A stretch of 64,000 bases of DNA from Streptomyces aquilus. GTDB taxonomy: Bacteria; Actinomycetota; Actinomycetes; Streptomycetales; Streptomycetaceae. The stretch covers positions 9,362,001 to 9,426,000 of the forward strand of contig NZ_CP034463.1 of assembly GCF_003955715.1 (NCBI RefSeq). The letters run 5' to 3'. Position 1 is the first letter of the stretch. Every line of letters starts with the position of its first letter. Of the stretch, positions 9,148 to 17,558 are shown piece by piece. The notes beneath the pieces are model-generated. The model was not told the origin of the DNA. It saw nothing but the letters and a program-made list of their open reading frames with translations, and searched no databases. Both the position numbers and the translations under genes were made by a program.

Positions 9148-9268
9148 CGGCTTACCCCCTGGACGAATGATCCACCGGGACAGGGAGGCCGAGTTTATCC
9201 GCTGCCTGTAGGGCTGATGTGAAGAGCGGTGCCGCCCCTGCACCGAGCTGGGGCGGCACCGCCTCGTG

Positions 9269-10414
9269 TCAGGCCCCGGGGTGAAGGCCGAGCCAGCCGG
9301 GGGTGGGATCGCCCTTGACCTCGCCGAAGTACAGGGCGAAGGTCTGCTTCCAGCGCTCCACCGCGGCGCGGTCGGCCATGAAGCGGGGGAAGCCGTCCAC
9401 ATGGGCCTCGGGGTACTCCCAGATCGGCTTCAGCCCGGCCGGGGGAGCGATGTCGGTGCGCACCGACCAGCCGTTGAAGGAGCCCTTCTGCCGCTCGGTC
9501 GACAGCAGCCAGTTGAGGAACAGCTTGGCCGCCGTCGTGTTCCTGGCCTCCTTGAGGATGGCCACGCGCTGGCCCCAGCCCATGAAGGGGTGCCCGTCCG
9601 TGATCACGGACTGCACGGGGGACGAGGGGGAGGGCAGCGCCGAGCCCGAGGTACCGATGCCGATCGCCTTCTGCCCCAAGCGGACCGCGTCGCCGGGGGA
9701 GTTGCTGCCGCGGGCGAACCGCACGTCCTGGGCGGCGAGCCTGGCCACCCACTCCCAGCCGTACTGCCGGGCGTAGAGGCTGTAGAGGTAGAGGACGGCG
9801 TCGTCGTCGTGCGGGTACGACGAGGCGATCTGGCCCTTCCACTTCGGGTCGACCAGGTCCAGCGGGCTGCGCGGGGCGTCGGAGCCGACCGCGGCGGTGC
9901 CGTACAGGAAGCTGAAGGCGATCACGCCGCCGGCCACCCACGCGCCCTGGGGGTCCTTGAAGGCGTCGTACACCTTCGAGAAGCCGGACGGCTTGTAGTG
10001 CAGCAGCCGGCCCTGCTCCTTCCAGCGGACGAAGTCCTGCACCGTCTGCAGCTGTACGACGTCGGGTACGAGGGTGTCGGTGGCGAACTGGTTGTCCACC
10101 CGGACGTCGTGGTACTTGCTGTAGTCGACGACGAGCGTCAGGTCGATGTCGGGGAAGCGGGCCTTGAACGCGGCCTTGGTGCCGTCCTGTTGGGTCGGGG
10201 TGTCGCCGCCCGCGTAGATGACCAGCTTCCCGCCCTCGGCCAGCGCGGCCTGGTACAACTCGTCCAGCGTCCGGGTCTCCTCGGGCCCGGTCCGCTGCCG
10301 GGACGCCGTGGGAGTGGCCGCCGCCGGGACCGCCGAGGCGCCGAACACGCCCGCACCGAGGGCGGCGCCGGCGCCGACGGACAGGACACGCCTTCTGCTG
10401 GGAAGAGTGGACAT
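9269..10414 (-). CDS. Tat-exported extracellular solute-binding protein (orphan)
   Basis: A 381-residue periplasmic-type binding protein of the iron/spermidine-putrescine class (SBP_bac family). It starts with a twin-arginine signal (SRRRVLS, about residues 6-12), a hydrophobic core and an Ala-rich cleavage region (AVPAAATP), with no lipobox. Mature motifs such as LVIYAGGDTP and AAFKARFPDIDL are typical of the family. There is no permease or ATPase beside it, so it must work with a distant transporter or bind its ligand for another purpose. Its promoter region contains the long palindrome at 10539-10566. Confidence 0.82.
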   Translation of the reverse strand: MSTLPSRRRVLSVGAGAALGAGVFGASAVPAAATPTASRQRTGPEETRTLDELYQAALAEGGKLVIYAGGDTPTQQDGTKAAFKARFPDIDLTLVVDYSKYHDVRVDNQFATDTLVPDVVQLQTVQDFVRWKEQGRLLHYKPSGFSKVYDAFKDPQGAWVAGGVIAFSFLYGTAAVGSDAPRSPLDLVDPKWKGQIASSYPHDDDAVLYLYSLYARQYGWEWVARLAAQDVRFARGSNSPGDAVRLGQKAIGIGTSGSALPSPSSPVQSVITDGHPFMGWGQRVAILKEARNTTAAKLFLNWLLSTERQKGSFNGWSVRTDIAPPAGLKPIWEYPEAHVDGFPRFMADRAAVERWKQTFALYFGEVKGDPTPGWLGLHPGA

Positions 10415-10538
10415 GCGAAGGGGACCTCTCTGATCGGGGGGTGGGAGCCCGGGCGCCACGGGCCATGGTCAGTCTGCTGTCGGCGGCCCGGGTTCCGCGT
10501 CGTCCGTTCGGAGAGAGGAGAAGTCCGAGGGGTGGAAG

Positions 10539-10566
10539 CCGCGTTCAACCGATCGGTTGAACGCGG
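10539..10566. promoter_or_regulatory. 28-bp perfect palindrome
   Basis: A fully self-complementary 28-bp sequence centred on CGATCG, core TTCAACCGATCGGTTGAA. It sits 14 bases past the stop of the acetyltransferase gene and 125 bases upstream of the solute-binding protein start. As DNA it is an ideal dimer operator; as RNA it would be a 12-bp stem with a GATC loop and could end the acetyltransferase transcript. No T-run follows. Confidence 0.65.
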
Positions 10567-10579
10567 GCACCGGATCCGC

Positions 10580-11791
10580 TCAGAACCAGTGCAGGCAGTG
10601 CGGGAGTTGGTCGCCGCGGAACAGGGCGTCGGCGAGCGGGGCCGCGTCGGCATGGTGGGCCCGGATGTGTCCGGCATGGACGAGCGTGCTCGGGGCGGTG
10701 CCGCCGAGATAGATCGAGCCCAGATCGCGGACGTCCAGGGAGAGGTCGGGCGCCCGGTCCGTCGGAACGCAGTCGGCCTTGCCCCCGGAGACGGTCAGCA
10801 GCCAGCGGCCCCGCTCCGCGAGGAACGGGTCCTCGACGTCGAGGACGAGCTCGCCGTCCGTGAACCAGCCGCGCGCGGTCAGCGCACGCGGGACGTCCAG
10901 CAGCCGCACCCACAACCAGTCCGTGTCGCCGCCCGCCTCGCCGGCGCGGAAGTCCGCGAGCTGCCAGCGCAGCGGATGCTGGGGCGGGACGTGCTGGAAC
11001 ACCACCTTGCCGACCAGGTCGTGGCCGAGCAGGAACCGGGCCAGGGCGGTGAAGACGGCGCTGTCGGCGGTGATGGTCTCGTCGACCTTCAGAGTCTCGT
11101 GCTCGCCGAGCGAGTAGCTGGCGTATCCGTCCGGTACGCCGTCGGCGTCGCGGTGAACGGCGATGTAGCGGGGTGCCGGTGCGATCGGCGGCTGTCCGGC
11201 GCGCAGGGCCCACCAGCGGTGCGGGCGCGACAGTGCGCCGGGCTGGGCGCGGCGATACCGGTCGTAGACCTCTTCCAGGAGCTCGCCGCACTCGGCGCGC
11301 CGCAGCACCTCGACCGAGCCGGTGTCGGCTGCTCGGCCCGCCCGGGGAGCGCTGAGCTGGGCCTGCCGGCGCGGCACCGTCAGCCGCCCCGTGTAGGTGG
11401 CCGGCCCGTAGCCGAACCTGCCGTAGATCGTGGCCTCGGAGGCCAGTAGCACCGACAGGAACTCCCCGCGGTCCCGGAACTCGGCGAGCTGATGGCGCAT
11501 CATCGCGCTGAGCACGCCCTGGCGCCGGTGCGAGGGCAGCACGCCGACGGCCGTGACGCCCGGGGCCGAGGCCAAGGTCGCACCGGGCAGGGTGAGTTCG
11601 AAGGGGTACGAGGCGGCGGTGCCCACGGGCCGCCCGTCCGCCGTCAGGGCGAGCAGACAGCGGTCCGTCTCGAGCGCCGACCACCACAGCCCGCCGCCGT
11701 CGACCGGGGTCTCGGGGAAGCGCCCGAACGCGGCATGGACCGTGTCGACGAAGACCTCCAGGTCCTCGTCGGTCGTGGAACGTATCTCCAT
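10580..11791 (-). CDS. Eis-like GNAT N-acetyltransferase
   Basis: A 403-residue enzyme of the Eis family: N-terminal GNAT domain, with the acetyl-CoA loop near VLPSHRRQGVLSAMMRHQL (about residues 84-102), a second GNAT fold, and an SCP2-like C-terminal domain. Mycobacterial Eis, about 400 residues, acetylates aminoglycosides at several amines and uses its C-terminal carboxylate; this protein also ends in an aromatic residue (HCLHWF). ATG 11791 follows GAGGAGG. The substrate here is unknown. Longer starts up to 11845 are possible but add poorly supported residues. Confidence 0.85.
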   Translation of the reverse strand: MEIRSTTDEDLEVFVDTVHAAFGRFPETPVDGGGLWWSALETDRCLLALTADGRPVGTAASYPFELTLPGATLASAPGVTAVGVLPSHRRQGVLSAMMRHQLAEFRDRGEFLSVLLASEATIYGRFGYGPATYTGRLTVPRRQAQLSAPRAGRAADTGSVEVLRRAECGELLEEVYDRYRRAQPGALSRPHRWWALRAGQPPIAPAPRYIAVHRDADGVPDGYASYSLGEHETLKVDETITADSAVFTALARFLLGHDLVGKVVFQHVPPQHPLRWQLADFRAGEAGGDTDWLWVRLLDVPRALTARGWFTDGELVLDVEDPFLAERGRWLLTVSGGKADCVPTDRAPDLSLDVRDLGSIYLGGTAPSTLVHAGHIRAHHADAAPLADALFRGDQLPHCLHWF

Positions 11792-12018
11792 TGCTGCCGC
11801 CGCCTCCTCGAAGTGCACGGCACCACGATGCGCGGTGCCTCGCACAGTGCAGCGACGTCGCGTGACGGGATCAAGCGAATTACGGCCGGTCGCGGCGGAT
11901 CCGGCCCGTTCCGGCCCGTCGGCGCGTCACTGATCATCAAGATCCGCCTGCCGGGCCTGGAACTCCTCGAACGCCATCTTCCGCGCGGGGTCCTGACACA
12001 CCGGGGGTCCGGAGCCGT

Positions 12019-12744
12019 TCACAGCGCGGCGCCCGTCTCCTTGGCCAGTGCCTCCAGGAGGCGGTCCTGGAACGCTTCGTCGTGGACCGCCGCGTGCGGC
12101 TGCACGCGTTCGCGGTGGTACCAGTACCCGCCCGTGGTCAGGGCCTCGGGGTCGTCGCCGGCGGCGAGCCACTCCTGGGTTCGATGGCCGAGTTCCAGGT
12201 CGTCCGGCGCGCTGGGCCCGCCCATCCTGGTCGGCACCCATCCGGGGTCGACGGCGTTGCTCACCACGTCCGGGCGCAGCCGGGCGACCGCGGCGGCGAG
12301 CGCGGTGACGAACAGCTTGCTGTCGGAGTACGACCCCGCCCTCCTCCCCGACCAGTCGACCCCGTCGAGCGAGGGCCGCCCGCCGAAGTGCGAGTTGCTG
12401 CTCAGGTACACCAGGCGGCGGGGGCTGGGAAGCAACGCCGTGAGCAGGTACGGCGCGATGATGTTGACCGGCATGACCGCGGGCCCGCTCCAGACGCCCG
12501 CGTTGTGGATGACGGCGTCGAGCGGCTCCGCGTCGTTCAGCTCGGCCGCGATCCGCCGTACGGCGTCACGTTCGGTGAAGTCGCCCACGACGAGGTGCGC
12601 ACCGCGGTCGAGCAGCGGGGCGAGGCCCGCGAGGCGCTTCTCGTTCCGGGCGTGCACCACCACGTCGTGCCCCGCGGACAACAGCGCGTCCGCCGCGGCG
12701 CGTCCCAGGCCGTCGCCGGACCCGGTCACCAGAATCCGGCTCAC
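12019..12744 (-). CDS. SDR-family oxidoreductase
   Basis: A 241-residue short-chain dehydrogenase. The NAD(P)-binding loop is TGSGDGLG near the N-terminus and VIHNAGVW is the NNAG-equivalent. The catalytic region reads LVYLSSNSHFGG, then YSDSKLF: the serine and YxxxK are present. GTG 12744 is chosen because it sits right before the Rossmann strand (MSRILVTGS) and follows GGAGG. It probably reduces or oxidises a small alcohol or ketone. It is divergent from the ABC transporter gene at 13057. Confidence 0.85.
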   Translation of the reverse strand: MSRILVTGSGDGLGRAAADALLSAGHDVVVHARNEKRLAGLAPLLDRGAHLVVGDFTERDAVRRIAAELNDAEPLDAVIHNAGVWSGPAVMPVNIIAPYLLTALLPSPRRLVYLSSNSHFGGRPSLDGVDWSGRRAGSYSDSKLFVTALAAAVARLRPDVVSNAVDPGWVPTRMGGPSAPDDLELGHRTQEWLAAGDDPEALTTGGYWYHRERVQPHAAVHDEAFQDRLLEALAKETGAAL

Positions 12745-13056
12745 GACCCCACCACCTCCGTGCCCTGCCGGTCGGCGTGCGCCTCGCAGGGACGATGGGC
12801 GACTGCTCCTCGCATAGCGGTGTTTCCTTCCGTTCAGGCTCAGCGGGCGTGCTCCGTGTCCGCTCAGGCTACGAAGACCACGGGCCCCGCACGACCGCGA
12901 GCCGACCGGCCTGACCCTCACCGCACCGAGCGCCGCCCCCGGCACACCCGACCACCCAGGTACCGCGGTGTCCGGTTTTCGCCGGTCCGGGATAAATGCC
13001 TGGACTGAGTGCCTCCCCTGACGGGACACTGCCGACTTCCAAACACCGGGAGCGTG
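12745..13056. other. Divergent intergenic region
   Basis: This 312-base gap between the SDR and ABC genes holds no credible gene. An AT-rich GATAAAT hexamer region near 12988 preceded by TTTTCG about 15 bases earlier is the best -10/-35 candidate for the rightward ABC gene. No strong inverted repeat is visible. Confidence 0.35.
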
Positions 13057-14973
13057 ATGGGGACAACAGACACACAGGGGCCGACGCCGGGAAGGAGCGC
13101 CGTCCTTCTGGCGCTGCGCCGCTACGGCAGGGAACTGATGCGACTACGACGACTGGCGCTGCCCGCGCTGCTGCTGCCGGCTCTCGGCAACATCGGCACC
13201 CGCTACGTCGCCCCTCTGCTGATCGCCAAGCTGGCAGGTCAGGCCTCCGGCGAGGGCGGTCTCACCCTCGGCTCGGCGCTGCCGTACGTACTGGGCTTCG
13301 GCGCGGCGCTGCTGCTCGCCGAGATCGTGTGGCGGATCGGGCAGCACTGCCTGAACCGGGTGGACGCCCTCGGCATGGAGCACCTGTACGTAAGCGGCAT
13401 GGACGAACTCCTCGCCAAGGACGCGGCGTTCTTCCACGACAACTTCGCCGGCTCCCTGACCAAGCGGGTGCTGAGCTTCGGCAAGCGCTTCGAGGACTTC
13501 GTCGACACCGTGACGTACCGGATCGTGGGCAGTCTCGTCCCGCTGGTGTTCGGTGCCGTGGTGCTGTGGAGCTACGAACCGATGCTCGTCGTCGGCCTGT
13601 TCGTGATGATCGCGCTGACCGTGGTGGCCGCGACGCCCCTGATCCGGCGGCGGCAGAGGCTCGTCAACGACCGTGAGGCGGCGCTCGCGCGGGTCTCCGG
13701 CCATGTCGCCGACAGCCTGATGAACATGGAGACCATCCGGGCGTTCGCCGCCGAGCGCCGGGAGGCCGACGAACACCGCAGCCGTGTCGCCGACTCCCGG
13801 CGTCTGACACTGAGGTCGTGGGACTACGGCAACCTGCGCGTCGACACCCTGATCGCCCCGATGTCCGTGCTGACCAACGTGCTGGGCCTGGTGGTCGCGA
13901 TCGCCCTCGGCGGCCCGGGCCAGGGCGTGGAGGAGATCGTGGTCGCCTTCACGTACTACTCCAACGCGACCCAGATCATGTTCGAGTTCAACCAGATCTA
14001 CCGGCGTCTGGAAAGCTCGATGACCGAGGCCGCGCAGTTCACGGAACTGCTGCTGGACCCGCCGACCGTGCTCGACCCGGCGGAACCGGAGCCGCTCGCC
14101 CCGTGCGGCACCGGCATCCGCTTCGAGGCGGTGACCTTCGCCCACGCCGGCGCGAAGCCGATCTTCCGGGGACTGGACCTGGACGTGCCCGCGGGCGCCC
14201 GGATCGGTCTGGTCGGCAGGTCCGGCGGCGGCAAGACCACCCTCACCCGGCTCCTGCTGCGGATGTCGGACATCAACGACGGACGCATCGTCATCGGCGG
14301 TCAGGACATCAGCCGGCTCCGCCAGACCGACCTGCGCTCACTGATCGCGTACGTCCCGCAGGAACCCGCCATGTTCCACCGCAGCCTGCGCGACAACATC
14401 GCCTTCGCCCGGCCCGGCGCCACCGCCGAGGAGATCCACGCGGCGGCCGCTGCCGCGCACGTCACCGAGTTCGCCGAGCAACTCCCCGACGGCTTCGACA
14501 CCTTGGTGGGCGAGCGGGGAGTGAAACTCTCGGGCGGCCAGCGCCAGCGCGTCGCCCTCGCCAGGGCCATCCTGCGCGACGCCCCGATCCTGCTGCTCGA
14601 CGAGGCGACCAGCGCACTGGACTCGGAGAGCGAGATCCTCGTCCAGGACGCGCTGTGGCGGTTGATGGACGGACGTACGGCGCTGGTCGTCGCCCATCGC
14701 CTGAGCACCGTCGCCGGCATGGACCGTCTCGTCGTGCTCGACCGCGGGACCGTCGTCGAGCAGGGCTCCCACGAGGAACTGCTCGCGACGAACGGTGCCT
14801 ACGCCAAGCTGTGGCAGCACCAGTCGGGCGGTTTCCTCGGCGAGAGCGCGGAGTCGGATCCCGAGCGCGCGATGCCCGGAGCCGGCCTCGGCGGACTGCC
14901 CGGACCGGCCGGCCCGCCGCCGGACGAGGACCGCAGGACCCCACCGCACGCCCGCACGACCACCGGCTCCTGA
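13057..14973 (+). CDS. ABC transporter, fused membrane and ATPase domains
   Basis: A 638-residue half-transporter of the exporter type. Residues 1-330 carry six membrane helices (ABC_membrane); the rest is the nucleotide-binding domain with Walker A (GRSGGGKTT), Q-loop (YVPQEPAMF), signature LSGGQRQR, Walker B (ILLLDEATSALD) and switch histidine (VVAHRL). It likely works as a homodimer in the cytoplasmic membrane. No second half-transporter is adjacent. The ATG at 13057 directly follows an in-frame GTG (13054) and a GGGAG site; the last 50 residues are Pro/Arg-rich and probably disordered. Confidence 0.88.
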   Translation: MGTTDTQGPTPGRSAVLLALRRYGRELMRLRRLALPALLLPALGNIGTRYVAPLLIAKLAGQASGEGGLTLGSALPYVLGFGAALLLAEIVWRIGQHCLNRVDALGMEHLYVSGMDELLAKDAAFFHDNFAGSLTKRVLSFGKRFEDFVDTVTYRIVGSLVPLVFGAVVLWSYEPMLVVGLFVMIALTVVAATPLIRRRQRLVNDREAALARVSGHVADSLMNMETIRAFAAERREADEHRSRVADSRRLTLRSWDYGNLRVDTLIAPMSVLTNVLGLVVAIALGGPGQGVEEIVVAFTYYSNATQIMFEFNQIYRRLESSMTEAAQFTELLLDPPTVLDPAEPEPLAPCGTGIRFEAVTFAHAGAKPIFRGLDLDVPAGARIGLVGRSGGGKTTLTRLLLRMSDINDGRIVIGGQDISRLRQTDLRSLIAYVPQEPAMFHRSLRDNIAFARPGATAEEIHAAAAAAHVTEFAEQLPDGFDTLVGERGVKLSGGQRQRVALARAILRDAPILLLDEATSALDSESEILVQDALWRLMDGRTALVVAHRLSTVAGMDRLVVLDRGTVVEQGSHEELLATNGAYAKLWQHQSGGFLGESAESDPERAMPGAGLGGLPGPAGPPPDEDRRTPPHARTTTGS

Positions 14974-15007
14974 AGACGACTCCCTCCGTCCCTCCGTCTC
15001 CGGTCCG

Positions 15008-15988
15008 CTAGACCGTGACGACGATCTTCCCGGAGCGCGGGCCCGTCTCGAGATGGCGGTGTGCGGCCACGACGTCGTCGAGGGCGAACACCTTGTCGAC
15101 GGCGGGCCGCAGCGCACCGAGTCGCACACCGGCGCCCAGGAAGGCCGCCATGCGTTTCACCACGGTGGCGTCGAGGGTGTGCTCGAAGCTCCGGTAACTG
15201 AAGATCCTCAGCGGTGTGCCGGTCGGGAACGGGGTGGGCCGAGGGTCCAGGAAGCCCGCGGCGACCAGCGTTCCGCCGGGGCGGGCCGCCTTCAGGAGCT
15301 CCTGCTGGCCGGGGCCCATGACCACGTCGAGGACGATGTCGGCGCCGGCCCCGTCGGTGTGGCGGTGGACGGCTTCGGCGACGTCCTCCTGGTCGGTGGC
15401 GATGACGGCGGCGGCACCGGCGGCGAGGAGTTCGTCCTTGCGTGCGGTGTGCCGGGTGAGGGCGAGGGGGACGGCGCCGATCTGGCGGGCGATCTGCATC
15501 GCCGCCCGGCCGACACCGCCGGACGCGGCGGTGACGAGGACGTGGTCGCCGGGCCGTACGCCCGCCTTCTCGACGAGCGCGCCGTAGGCGGTGGAGTACG
15601 CGACCCACACAGCCGCCGCCTCCGTGACGCCGAGCCCGGCCGGGCGGGGGACGACCTGGCTCGCGGGGAGCGTGGTGTAGCCGGCGTAACTGCCCCGGGT
15701 ACTCGCGTCCGGGAGGGCCGCGAGGATGACGGGATCGCCGATCTTCAGCCCGGCGGTGTCGGGGCCCAACGCGTCGACGACGCCGGTTCCTTCGACGCCG
15801 AGACGGGCGTGGGGCAGGGGGACGGTCGCGGGCGAGGTGCCCGAGCGCATCATCTGGTCGAGCGGGTTGACGGCGAACGCCTCGATCCTGACGCGCACCT
15901 CGCCGGCGGCGGGCTCGACGACCGGCTCCTCGACGATGTGCATGACCTCCGGACCGCCGAACTCGTCGAACACGACGACTCGTTGCAT
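15008..15988 (-). CDS. NADPH:quinone reductase-like, zinc-independent MDR oxidoreductase
   Basis: A 326-residue medium-chain dehydrogenase/reductase of the quinone-reductase branch. The N-terminal GroES-like domain (EPVVEPAAGEVRVRIEAFAVNPLD) is followed by a Rossmann domain with VLVTAASGGVGRAAMQIAR. Catalytic zinc ligands are absent, as in quinone/enone reductases. ATG 15988 fits the family N-terminus (MQRVVVFDEFGGPEV). It is divergent from the HxlR gene, whose relatives often control such reductases in response to quinones, aldehydes or other electrophiles. Confidence 0.85.
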   Translation of the reverse strand: MQRVVVFDEFGGPEVMHIVEEPVVEPAAGEVRVRIEAFAVNPLDQMMRSGTSPATVPLPHARLGVEGTGVVDALGPDTAGLKIGDPVILAALPDASTRGSYAGYTTLPASQVVPRPAGLGVTEAAAVWVAYSTAYGALVEKAGVRPGDHVLVTAASGGVGRAAMQIARQIGAVPLALTRHTARKDELLAAGAAAVIATDQEDVAEAVHRHTDGAGADIVLDVVMGPGQQELLKAARPGGTLVAAGFLDPRPTPFPTGTPLRIFSYRSFEHTLDATVVKRMAAFLGAGVRLGALRPAVDKVFALDDVVAAHRHLETGPRSGKIVVTV

Positions 15989-16048
15989 GGTGGATCCTCC
16001 GCATCTGGCGCTGGTTTCGTTGCTCGCGGACGACGTTACGAAGCCGTC

Positions 16049-16065
16049 GGTTACCTCCTGGTACC
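16049..16065. promoter_or_regulatory. Candidate HxlR operator
   Basis: Two self-complementary words, GGTTACC and GGTACC, lie four bases apart in the 87-base gap between the divergent reductase and HxlR genes, just before the HxlR start. A third similar word (CGTTACG) is at 16034. The pattern suits a dimeric winged-helix regulator. Confidence 0.3.
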
Positions 16066-16075
16066 TTCGATTCCC

Positions 16076-16456
16076 ATGCAGAACGTGGCCGGCCCCTCCT
16101 TCCTCGCCGACTGCCCCACGCGCCTGGCGGTCGAGATCATCTCCGACAAGTGGGCCGTGCTCGTGATCTACGGACTCAGCGGCGGGCCCCGCAGACACGG
16201 CGAGCTCGTCGACCTCATCGGCGGCATCTCCCGCAAGGTCCTCACCCAGACACTGCGCCGACTCCAGCGATACGGCCTGCTCGAACGGCACGCCGAAGCA
16301 CCGCGGCACGTCGAGTACCGCCTCACCGACCTCGGCCGGACCCTCGTCGAGCCCATCGAGGTCCTGACGGTCTGGGCGAGGGACAACGGCGAGGCCATCA
16401 CCGCCTTCCAGGAGACGGCCGAAGCCACCACCGAGGCCGAGGGACGAACCGGCTGA
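16076..16456 (+). CDS. HxlR-family transcriptional regulator
   Basis: A 126-residue winged-helix protein. It has the family signature: CPTRLAVEIISDKWAVLVIYGLSGGPRRHGEL followed by ISRKVLTQTLRRLQRYGLLER and the beta-wing YRLTDLG. A cysteine (residue 13) near the start of the domain is the usual redox or ligand-sensing residue in this family. It probably represses or activates the divergent quinone-reductase-like gene. No ribosome binding site is visible upstream of its ATG, so it may be leaderless. The deaminase gene starts 83 bases downstream on the same strand. Confidence 0.88.
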   Translation: MQNVAGPSFLADCPTRLAVEIISDKWAVLVIYGLSGGPRRHGELVDLIGGISRKVLTQTLRRLQRYGLLERHAEAPRHVEYRLTDLGRTLVEPIEVLTVWARDNGEAITAFQETAEATTEAEGRTG

Positions 16457-16539
16457 CGGTACGAGCGCACGCTGATATTGGCTTGCGCACCGCCGTCACC
16501 TGCGCGAACGTCGCCTGACACCTGACGAAGGCAGTGAAG

Positions 16540-16953
16540 ATGACCACGCAGACCCACGCCGTCGACCACGAACTCATCGAGGCCGCCGCGCGGATCGCCC
16601 GCACGCGCTGCCGGGGCGACAACCACACCATGGCAGCCGCGGCCCGCGCCGCGGACGGCCGGATCGTCACCGCGGTCAACGCCTACCACTTCACCGGCGG
16701 ACCCTGCGCCGAACTGGTCGTCATCGGTACGGCGGCTGCCCAGGGCGCCTACGACCTGGACACGATCGTCGCCGTGGGCGACCGGGACCGCGGAGTGGTT
16801 CCCCCGTGCGGCCGCTGCCGCCAGGTCCTCTTCGACTACTTCCCCACCCTCGAGGTGATCGTCGGCAACGGCGACCACGTCCGAACCGTCCCGGTCGCCG
16901 ACCTGCTGCCGGAAACCTACGTCTGGTCCGACCACCAGCTCGACACCGAGTAG
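16540..16953 (+). CDS. Blasticidin-S-deaminase-like cytidine deaminase
   Basis: A 137-residue zinc deaminase. The core AYHFTGGPCAELVVIGTAAA and PPCGRCRQVL is nearly the same as in blasticidin S deaminase (BSD), much closer than to housekeeping cytidine deaminases. Predicted zinc ligands are Cys56, Cys90 and Cys93, with Glu58 as proton shuttle; each is offset by two from the BSD residues. The C-terminal LLPETYVW matches the BSD end (LLPSGYVW). Likely reaction: hydrolytic deamination of a cytosine nucleoside, possibly an antibiotic. ATG 16540 follows GAAGG; GTG 16534 is in frame. It may be cotranscribed with the HxlR gene. Confidence 0.85.
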   Translation: MTTQTHAVDHELIEAAARIARTRCRGDNHTMAAAARAADGRIVTAVNAYHFTGGPCAELVVIGTAAAQGAYDLDTIVAVGDRDRGVVPPCGRCRQVLFDYFPTLEVIVGNGDHVRTVPVADLLPETYVWSDHQLDTE

Positions 16954-17022
16954 CCACGGCATCCACCTGCCAGGTCGTTCTACGACCTTCACCGCGTTCG
17001 TCAGCGAACGCGCTCGACGAGG

Positions 17023-17520
17023 CTATGCGTCCGGGTGGGTGCCCGGAGGTGGGCCGAGGATCTCGATGTGGTGGCGGGCCGCGGTGTGGCCGAGGGCCGC
17101 GGGGTCGAGCGGGGCCGGGTCGGGGAGCCGGCGCTCGTGCGCCGGGGCGCCCGCTTCCGCGGCGAAATCCTCGAACCCGGACGGTGTGGTGATCTGCAGG
17201 CAGCGCAGGGGTTCCCCGGAGCCGACCACGAACGTGTGGGGCAGCCCCCTGGGCAGGAGTACGAAGTCCCCCGGGGCGGCGGCGAGTTCCTGCCCGTCAC
17301 ACAGGAAGCGGGCGGTGCCCGACAGGACGTAGAACATCTCGTCCTCCTCCAGGTGACGGTGCAGGGGCGGCGCGAAGCCGGCCGGGTTGAGGAATTCCGC
17401 CACGGTGAGGCGGCCCCGGGTCTGCGCTCCCGCGGCCTTGACGGTGACGAGGTTGCCGAGGAACCACAGGGCCTCGCCCTCGGCGTTCGCGAGGACGTAG
17501 GGATGGTTGACGGAGGGCAT
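17023..17520 (-). CDS. Cupin-domain protein (quercetin-dioxygenase-like)
   Basis: A 165-residue single-domain cupin. Motif 1 reads PPLHRHLEEDEMFYVLSG, with the His-x-His and Glu metal ligands; motif 2 is PRGLPHTFVVGSG with the last histidine. It should therefore bind a divalent metal. Relatives are annotated as quercetin 2,3-dioxygenase-like, but small cupins have many roles. It is divergent from a TetR gene with an operator between them. Confidence 0.85.
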   Translation of the reverse strand: MPSVNHPYVLANAEGEALWFLGNLVTVKAAGAQTRGRLTVAEFLNPAGFAPPLHRHLEEDEMFYVLSGTARFLCDGQELAAAPGDFVLLPRGLPHTFVVGSGEPLRCLQITTPSGFEDFAAEAGAPAHERRLPDPAPLDPAALGHTAARHHIEILGPPPGTHPDA

Positions 17521-17532
17521 GGCCGCCTCCCA

Positions 17533-17552
17533 GTTGGATAGACCAACGTCTA
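17533..17552. promoter_or_regulatory. Nested TetR operator
   Basis: Two overlapping perfect inverted repeats: GTTGGatagaCCAAC (17533-17547) and TAGACcaacGTCTA (17539-17552). They lie in the 38-base gap between the divergent cupin and TetR genes, so a bound dimer would cover both promoters. Confidence 0.6.
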
Positions 17553-17558
17553 GTGAAT

